Assembly: GCA_020633895.1 (NCBI GenBank)
Contig: JACKCT010000018.1
Span: 1-39,686, forward strand
Length of the DNA: 39,686 nucleotides
Origin: Deltaproteobacteria bacterium
GTDB lineage: Bacteria; Lernaellota; Lernaellaia; JACKCT01
Direction: 5' to 3'
A model generated the notes under the pieces. It saw only the letters and a program-made list of their open reading frames with translations, searched no databases and had not been told where the DNA came from. How positions within the stretch are numbered: position 1 is the first letter of the stretch; each line of letters starts with the position of its first letter. This document shows, in pieces, positions 34,463 to 39,686 of this stretch. Position numbers and translations under genes: made by a program.

Positions 34463-35983
34463 CTAGCTCCCGCAGCCGGACGAGTCGTCATCGTTGTCCG
34501 CGCCGTTCTCATCTCCGCCGTCGTCCGTCGTGTCGTCATCGACGGAATCATCGTCATCGTCGCTACTGCCCGACGGCATGGTGGTCGTTGTCGTGCCGAC
34601 GGGGATTGAAGTTGTCGTCGTGGTTGAAGCGTTCGTGGTGGAGGTCGTCGCCACGGTCGTCGACGTTGCGGCGGTGCTGGTCGTCGGCGCGGATGCTGTC
34701 GTTGTGGTTGCGGGCGTACCGGTGGAGGACGTCGTGGACGAAGTCGTGGTGCTGGTGCTGGTCGTCGATGGGATCGTAGACGTCGTGGTGGTGGTACTGC
34801 TCGTCGATGTCGTCGTGGACGACGTGGTCGTTGTCGTGGTGGTCGTTGATGTCGTCGTTGAAGTTGTTGTGGAGGTACTGGTTGTCGTCGTGGTCGGCGG
34901 CACATCGCAATCAGTTTCGGTGATTAACGAAAACAGGAATTCTTTGTCGGGAACATACTCCCAATCCCGGTCGAGATATTTGGTGTAGGACATGGACGTG
35001 CCTTCCGGGACATCCTGATAGGCGATCTTGATCGGCGGACCGGCCCAGTCGAAAAACTGGACTCCAACGCAGTACAAAAGGTCCGGGTCCAACGGTTCCG
35101 ATAACTTCCCGTTGCATCCGAATTCGCCTTCGCTGACGACGTCCACCGTCGGCCATTCCCCGAGGTCCTTGCTCAAAAAAGGCAGTTGCTCGCCGTCGTG
35201 GGGTTCGGGTGTGTCTTTGAAAGTATAGATCGTGAACCCACTGGAAATTCCGGCCTGGCTTCCGGCAACGCGAACGCGGGCGCCTTTAAGGTATTGCGAA
35301 TTATCCGGAGCCCGCACGCACGAAAAGTACCTCATGCCGTAAAGATCCACGGTCAGCTCGCCGTCCTTGATATTGTCGTGGGAGCTCAGCTCGCCGCGCG
35401 TCGGGCAATCGCCGGAAACGCACAATTTACCGAAGTAGGTATCGGTAAAGACCGTATCGTTGTCCGTATCGGCCGCGAAGCGCAGAGCAAAACGCAACTC
35501 GTCGTTGTCGGCCATCAGATCGTCGATGTCGAAGGGATCCAACTCGGACCCGGACTCGAAGATGTTCGGCGCCAGGATCGTCATGGGTCCGCCCGGCGGG
35601 CCGGCCATGAATTCGAGCACGCCGTTTTCGGCCAGGTTGTCCGTGAAATCATAAAAATCGATGCCGACGTCGGCCGTGCCGTTGTCCAGACCGGAAACGT
35701 CGATTACCTCGGAGACAAGCGTGGTGTCGATGGCGCTCCCGTCACCCTCGAACCCGCCGAATATCGTGACAACCACCGGTGCGCCGAGGATGTACGTGGG
35801 AGTCCAAGGGATTCCGTGGTCTTCGTCGGGCAGTTCCTCGTTGATGACTTCCCAGCCCTCGGGCAGGACCCACCCGCTTCCTCCGGGACGGTTCCAATAG
35901 TAGAGCGTCCGAGCGTGGGCCGAGGAGGCCGACAGAACGAGGAGAACGATCAACAGCGTTATTGGTGTGAAAAATTTCCGCAT
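34463..35983 (-). CDS. Secreted CGS-tail family protein, second gene of operon D
   Basis: 506 residues. Signal peptide to about 24 (SSAHA), then RTLYYWNRPGGSGWVL. First half diverged (TTLVSEVIDVSGLDNG); second half nearly identical to the upstream gene: LCVSGDCPTRGE, GMRYFSCVRAPDNSQYLKGA, LLYCVGVQFFDWAGPPIKIA, YQDVPEGTSMSYTKYLDRDW, DKEFLFSLITETDC. This D subgroup replaces the usual PAREAGxYLRG with APDNSQYLKG. Long Thr/Ser linker (about 95 residues), Asp-rich stretch, end SSGCGS. Six ectodomain cysteines plus the terminal one. ATG at 35983 is two bases after the upstream stop. Confidence 0.85.
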   Translation of the reverse strand: MRKFFTPITLLIVLLVLSASSAHARTLYYWNRPGGSGWVLPEGWEVINEELPDEDHGIPWTPTYILGAPVVVTIFGGFEGDGSAIDTTLVSEVIDVSGLDNGTADVGIDFYDFTDNLAENGVLEFMAGPPGGPMTILAPNIFESGSELDPFDIDDLMADNDELRFALRFAADTDNDTVFTDTYFGKLCVSGDCPTRGELSSHDNIKDGELTVDLYGMRYFSCVRAPDNSQYLKGARVRVAGSQAGISSGFTIYTFKDTPEPHDGEQLPFLSKDLGEWPTVDVVSEGEFGCNGKLSEPLDPDLLYCVGVQFFDWAGPPIKIAYQDVPEGTSMSYTKYLDRDWEYVPDKEFLFSLITETDCDVPPTTTTTSTSTTTSTTTSTTTTTTTTSSTTTSTSSTTTTTSTIPSTTSTSTTTSSTTSSTGTPATTTTASAPTTSTAATSTTVATTSTTNASTTTTTSIPVGTTTTTMPSGSSDDDDDSVDDDTTDDGGDENGADNDDDSSGCGS

Positions 35984-35985
35984 AT

Positions 35986-37416
35986 TTAACTCCCGCAGCC
36001 GGAGGGGTTGTCGTCGTCATCGTCATCGCCGATCGGTGATGTGGTCGTGGTCGTGGTTGTGCCGATGGGGACCGAGGTGGTTGTCGCATCCGTTGTTGTT
36101 GAGGTGGTCGTCACACTCGTCGAAGTCACCGTGGTGCTGGTCGTCGTGGGGGATGTCGTTGTCGTCGTTGCCGGTGCGCCGGTGGAGGATGTCGTGGTTA
36201 CTGTGCTGGTCGTGGTGGACGCCGCCGTCGTGGTCGTGATTGTTGTTGTCGTACTGGTCGTACTGGTCGTACTGGTCGTACTGGTCGTACTGGTCGTGGT
36301 GGACGACGTTGTCGTGGTGGTCGGCGGCACATCGCAATCGGTTTCGGTGATTAACGAAAAAAGGAACTCCTTGTCGGGCACGTACTCCCAATCCCGGTCG
36401 AGGTATTTGGTGTAAGACATCGACGTGCCTTCCGGAACATCCTGATAAGCGATTTTGATCGGCGGGCCGGCCCAGTCGAAGAACTGGACTCCAACGCAGT
36501 ACAAAAGGTCCGGATTCATCGGCTCCGATAACCTGCTGTTGCACCCGAATTTGCCTTCGCTGACCGAATCGTCCGTCGGCCATTCCCCGAATCCCTTGCT
36601 CAAAAAGGGAAATTGCTCGCCGTCGTGGGGCCCGGGCGTACCGGTGAAGGTATAAATCGTGACCCCACTGGAAATTCCGGCTTGGCTTCCGACAACGCGG
36701 ACGCGGGCGCCTTTAAGGTATTGCGAATTATCCGGAGCCCGCACGCACGAAAAATACCTCATGCCGTAAAGATCCACGGTCAGCTCGCCGTCTTTGATAT
36801 TGTCGTGAGACCTAAGCTCCGAAGTCACGGGGCAATCGCTGCTGACGCACAGACGCGTCACATAGGTCAGGACATTGACATCATTCGCCTCGGTGTCGGC
36901 GGCGAACCGCCAGGAAAAACGCAACTCGTCGTTTTCAGCCATCAAGGTGTCGATCGGAAAGGGCTCGGAAATAAAGTATTCCGGGACGGCCTCGAAGATA
37001 TTCGGCTCCAACGTGGTCATCGGCCCGTCCGGTGGCCCGGCGGCAAATTCGAACACACCGTTCTGAACGATCGTTCCCGGATAGTCGTAGAATCCGGCGG
37101 TGAGGTAGGCGGTGCCGTTGTCCATGGCCGAGACGTCGATCCCGTTGGAAATCAGCGTGGTGTCGATCGCCCGACCATCCCCCTGGGTGCCGCGAAATTT
37201 CGCGACCATGGCATCCAGATAGTAATAATAGAACCAGCCCGTGTCATATCGGTGCCCCTCGGGCAGGACCGCATCGATCACTTCCCAACCCTCAATCGAA
37301 CCGGGACCGTCTCCGTCCCAATAGTAGGTCGTCCGAGCCTGGGCCGAAGAGATAAAAATCGTGGAGGCGAGAAGGCCGACCAGCACGGTGGACGCAAGCT
37401 TGTTTCGAAGGATCAT
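35986..37416 (-). CDS. Secreted CGS-tail family protein, first gene of operon D
   Basis: 476 residues from the ATG at 37416 with GGGGA upstream; the TTG at 37419 adds one residue. Signal peptide to about 27 (SSAQA), then RTTYYWDGDGPGSIEGWEV and DTTLISNGIDVSAMDNG. Second half: LCVSSDCPVTSE, then a region with about 90% identity to the downstream gene. The linker includes five perfect nine-base repeats coding Thr-Ser-Thr units. Short tail PIGDDDDDDNPSGCGS. Six ectodomain cysteines plus the terminal one. It heads operon D behind the shared promoter. Confidence 0.85.
   Translation of the reverse strand: MILRNKLASTVLVGLLASTIFISSAQARTTYYWDGDGPGSIEGWEVIDAVLPEGHRYDTGWFYYYYLDAMVAKFRGTQGDGRAIDTTLISNGIDVSAMDNGTAYLTAGFYDYPGTIVQNGVFEFAAGPPDGPMTTLEPNIFEAVPEYFISEPFPIDTLMAENDELRFSWRFAADTEANDVNVLTYVTRLCVSSDCPVTSELRSHDNIKDGELTVDLYGMRYFSCVRAPDNSQYLKGARVRVVGSQAGISSGVTIYTFTGTPGPHDGEQFPFLSKGFGEWPTDDSVSEGKFGCNSRLSEPMNPDLLYCVGVQFFDWAGPPIKIAYQDVPEGTSMSYTKYLDRDWEYVPDKEFLFSLITETDCDVPPTTTTTSSTTTSTTSTTSTTSTTSTTTTITTTTAASTTTSTVTTTSSTGAPATTTTTSPTTTSTTVTSTSVTTTSTTTDATTTSVPIGTTTTTTTSPIGDDDDDDNPSGCGS
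36248..36292. repeat. Five perfect nine-base tandem repeats
   Basis: Unit GTCGTACTG, five copies, in the Thr linker of the first gene of operon D. Confidence 0.88.
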
Positions 37417-37436
37417 CAAATCCCCAAGACGCGCCG

Positions 37437-37492
37437 TCCCCCGACAACGATATTTCCTGCGTCAGTATGAGGGCCGCGAGGCGATGGTGCAA
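37437..37492 (-). promoter_or_regulatory. Promoter and leader box of operon D
   Basis: On the minus strand: -35 TTGCAC (37487-37492), 17-base spacer, -10 CATACT (37464-37469), box CGTTGTCGGGGGA (37437-37449). It fits entirely between the ATPase stop and the family gene. Confidence 0.7.
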
Positions 37493-37504
37493 CGAAAAAA
37501 GTCG

Positions 37505-39289
37505 TTAAATCGCGCCGGGGACGTGGACGTATTCGTCCAGGCTGATGACGCCGTCGCGGGCTTTTTGCAGGGCGTCGTCGGCCATCAGGCGCATACCGAG
37601 TTCGCGGGCGTGGCGCTCGATGGACAAGGCCGGGGTGCGTTCGATGATCATCTGCCGAATCTCGTCGTCGGGCACGAGAAACTCAAAGACCCCGATGCGC
37701 CCGGCGTGCCGCGTCTCGTTGCATCGCTCGCATCCCGGACCGGCGACGTAGAATTGATGGTCGCCCAGATCGTCCCGCTTCAGCCCAAGTTTTGTCAGGC
37801 GTTCGTCGGGCAGCGGGTCCGGTTGTTTGCATTCGGGGCACAGGCGGCGCACCAGGCGCTGGGCAATAATCAGATGCACCGCGTCCGAGAGCACCACCGG
37901 GTCCGCGCCCATCATCAAAAGGCGCGGGATCGCCGCCGCCGCGTTATTGGTATGCAGCGTGGTGAAGACCAGATGGCCGGTGGACGCGGCCGTGACCGCC
38001 ACCTGGGCCGAGTCGGCGTCGCGCACCTCACCGAGCAGGACGACGTTCGGATCCTGGCGCAGCACCTCGCGAAAGATCTCGGCGAAACCCATCTGACGCA
38101 CTTCCGAGACCTGGATCTGCGACACGCCGACCATGCGATATTCGATGGGATCCTCGATGGTGATGATCGAGCGATGCACCTCGTTGAGTTGGTCGAGGGC
38201 GGCGTAGATGGACGTGGTCTTGCCGCTGCCGGTGGGCCCGGTCATGAGGACGAGGCCCTGCGTCGCGCGGATGTGGCGATGGAAGATGTCCAGGTGCTCG
38301 TCGTGCATGCCCAGGTCCATCGGGTCGAGCAGCGTGCGGCTTTTGTCCAGCAGACGCAGCACGATGCGATCGCCGTACATGGTCGGCACGAACGACGCGC
38401 GGATGTCCACGCCGACGATCGCCACCGTCTCGTAGGAGATATTCCCGCCCTGCGGCTTGTTGCTCATGGTCGGGTTCACACCGGCGAGGACTTTGAGGCG
38501 ATTGAAGAAATGCGTCTGAAGGGCCTTGGGCAGATACCACTGAGCGAAGAGCTGGCCGTCCTTGCGAAAGCGCACCTTGATGACGTCGGCGAAGGGCTCG
38601 ATGTGGATATCCGACACGCCCAGGAAAATGCCGTTGTCGATGATCTTCTGCACGAGCAGCGAGACGGCGATCTCGTCTTCCGGCGGCTGTTGGGAAAGTT
38701 GGGGGAACAGGCGGATTTCGCGCTTGAGGGCGTCGCCGATGGGCTCGGTCCAGATGTTGGGCGGCGTCTCGACGTTTTTCACGCCCGCCACCTCGTCCAG
38801 CGCCGCGTTGACCAGCGTCTCGTAGCTGCGCGAGGCCAGATCCGAATAGAAACGCACCACCGCGCGCAGCACGTTCTTGGCGTAGCCCACGTAGCGCTTG
38901 ATCGGGTATCCGGCCATGCGTTCGATGGTCGCGACGATGTCGTCGCGCGTCGGATTGGCCATGACCATATGCAGTTCGCCGTCCTCGATTTTCAGCGGGA
39001 AGGCCATGTGCTGAAAGGCGACTTTGTGGGAGAGCTTGACCAGCACGTCCTTGGAGAACGGGCGCTTGAGGGACTCGTAGAGCGGGTCGATGAACGGATG
39101 GCCGCTGACCTGCTCCAGGATGCGCGACAGATCCCGCAACGACACCAGATGCAGATCCAACAGCACGTCATAGATGTCCCGCTCGGACCTCTCGGCGATC
39201 AGCCGCGCCTGATTCGCCTTGGACGAGGGGATCACCTCCTGCTCGATGCAGTAATCGAGAAAAGCCTTGGCCAATTGGGCGTCGGTCAT
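37505..39289 (-). CDS. GspE/PilB-family type II secretion or type IV pilus assembly ATPase
   Basis: 594 residues, cytoplasmic. An N-terminal MshEN/GSPII_E-like domain (LLDLHLVSLRDLSRILEQVS) precedes the hexameric ATPase: GPTGSGKTT Walker A at about 351-359, IIDPIEY-type Asp box (TIEDPIEYRM), LLGEVRDADSAQVAVTAAST Walker B region and TLHTNNAAAAIPRL His box. The zinc-binding CPECKQ and CERCNETRHAGR give the tetracysteine motif of PilB/GspE extension ATPases. It powers pilus or pseudopilus assembly. No other pilus or secretion gene is in the window, so GspE and PilB cannot be separated. ATG at 39289 has AGGAG 10 bases upstream. It is upstream of operon D, whose proteins could be exported by such a system, but that link is inference. 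Confidence 0.93.
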   Translation of the reverse strand: MTDAQLAKAFLDYCIEQEVIPSSKANQARLIAERSERDIYDVLLDLHLVSLRDLSRILEQVSGHPFIDPLYESLKRPFSKDVLVKLSHKVAFQHMAFPLKIEDGELHMVMANPTRDDIVATIERMAGYPIKRYVGYAKNVLRAVVRFYSDLASRSYETLVNAALDEVAGVKNVETPPNIWTEPIGDALKREIRLFPQLSQQPPEDEIAVSLLVQKIIDNGIFLGVSDIHIEPFADVIKVRFRKDGQLFAQWYLPKALQTHFFNRLKVLAGVNPTMSNKPQGGNISYETVAIVGVDIRASFVPTMYGDRIVLRLLDKSRTLLDPMDLGMHDEHLDIFHRHIRATQGLVLMTGPTGSGKTTSIYAALDQLNEVHRSIITIEDPIEYRMVGVSQIQVSEVRQMGFAEIFREVLRQDPNVVLLGEVRDADSAQVAVTAASTGHLVFTTLHTNNAAAAIPRLLMMGADPVVLSDAVHLIIAQRLVRRLCPECKQPDPLPDERLTKLGLKRDDLGDHQFYVAGPGCERCNETRHAGRIGVFEFLVPDDEIRQMIIERTPALSIERHARELGMRLMADDALQKARDGVISLDEYVHVPGAI

Positions 39290-39393
39290 GGGCGCGCTCC
39301 TGTCCTATTCAAATGTTATTAAAATCGGCAGGAGTGTATCACGAACCTAAGGGTGGTGGTGCGTACGAGCATCGCGAAATCGAATTTATTCGT

Positions 39394-39686
39394 CTATTTC
39401 TCGGTATCGACTGATGCTGATTCATGTTCGTCAAAAACGATTTTTCCGATCTCGATTTCGAAATCCTTCTTATTCCAGGTCGAGGGGGCGTCACTAAAGA
39501 ACGTATTCACTTTACGCGAATATCCGGGTTTTAATGGACCTTCTTCTCGTTGTGCAAAATGTTCCTCGACATCGACAGGCGTAACCGATTTCTCAAACAC
39601 TCGCTGACCTTCGTCGTTGAGTAAGAATACGGTCAGTTCCAAGCCATGAAGTGTCCGCTTCCCTTTGTTATGCACTTCGTACTCAA
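39394..39686 (-). CDS. Partial protein with FxLYD-like domain, 5' end beyond window
   Basis: The frame is open to the window edge, so the N terminus is missing; the GTG at 39675 is an internal valine codon (EYEVHNKGKRTLHGLELTVF). The pattern of N-x-G-x-R-x-L, paired beta strands and FLLNDEGQRVFEK resembles FxLYD/DUF3426-type domains that often occur at the end of small envelope proteins. The end FEIEIGKIVFDEHESASVDT is acidic. Family assignment is tentative. Confidence 0.5.
   Translation of the reverse strand, partial: EYEVHNKGKRTLHGLELTVFLLNDEGQRVFEKSVTPVDVEEHFAQREEGPLKPGYSRKVNTFFSDAPSTWNKKDFEIEIGKIVFDEHESASVDTEK

Noticed and set aside
15908-37416. Tails as MYXO-CTERM or PEP-CTERM signals
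   Set aside because: Both need a membrane helix and basic end; these proteins stop right after Cys-Gly-X.
37361-39322. Plus-strand frame of 653 codons opposite the ATPase
   Set aside because: His/Asp/Val-rich antisense artefact of a well-recognised gene.

Overview
The window is high-GC DNA from a Gram-negative bacterium with a rich secretome: an outer-membrane-type protein, several lipoproteins, a lytic transglycosylase and a type II secretion/type IV pilus ATPase. The style (long Thr-rich linkers, Asp-rich tails, C-terminal Cys-Gly motifs, a sigma-54 activator) suggests an uncultivated lineage near the former Deltaproteobacteria (Myxococcota, Bradymonadota or Lernaellota-like). That placement is a low-confidence inference; there is no rRNA in the window.

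Layout. 1-6.6 kb: truncated secreted beta-barrel-like protein, MltD-type transglycosylase, a PAP2-type gene broken by about six frameshifts, dnaN, a gene-free stretch with possible DnaA boxes and a possible small RNA, and a secreted phospholipase C-like protein. 6.8-12.4 kb: an A1-B1-A2-B2 operon made by duplication of a pair (membrane protein with SGNH-like domain plus membrane-anchored helical protein). 12.6-15.9 kb: HEAT-like protein, SRPBCC-epimerase fusion, Vat-like acetyltransferase. 15.9-23.0 kb: five-gene minus-strand operon of one secreted family. 23.3-25.8 kb: GAF/sigma-54 activator, rsmG. 25.9-31.2 kb: lipoproteins, a sixth family member, REP-like repeats, a secreted metzincin protease. 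31.2-37.4 kb: four more family members in two two-gene operons. 37.5 kb to end: GspE/PilB ATPase and a partial gene.

The striking content is the family of ten paralogous secreted proteins (about 14.5 kb, over a third of the window). Each has a signal peptide, an 'RTIYWDG'-like start, two predicted beta-sandwich halves with a fixed cysteine pattern, a Thr/Ser-rich linker, an Asp-rich stretch, and ends with Cys-Gly-X at the very C terminus, with no transmembrane helix after it. In all ten, the mature ectodomain has an even number of cysteines, so the terminal Cys is the odd one out. The four transcription units share a promoter (-10 near SATACT) followed by a near-invariant 13-bp box in the leader. 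Codons for the terminal Cys-Gly-Ser/Arg double as the Shine-Dalgarno of the next gene. Linker and tail segments are exchanged between paralogues (275 bp and 156 bp identical tracts). A metzincin protease in the same region carries a similar acidic Cys-rich tail. I propose a surface-protein system with an undescribed C-terminal sorting or attachment tag; this is a hypothesis.
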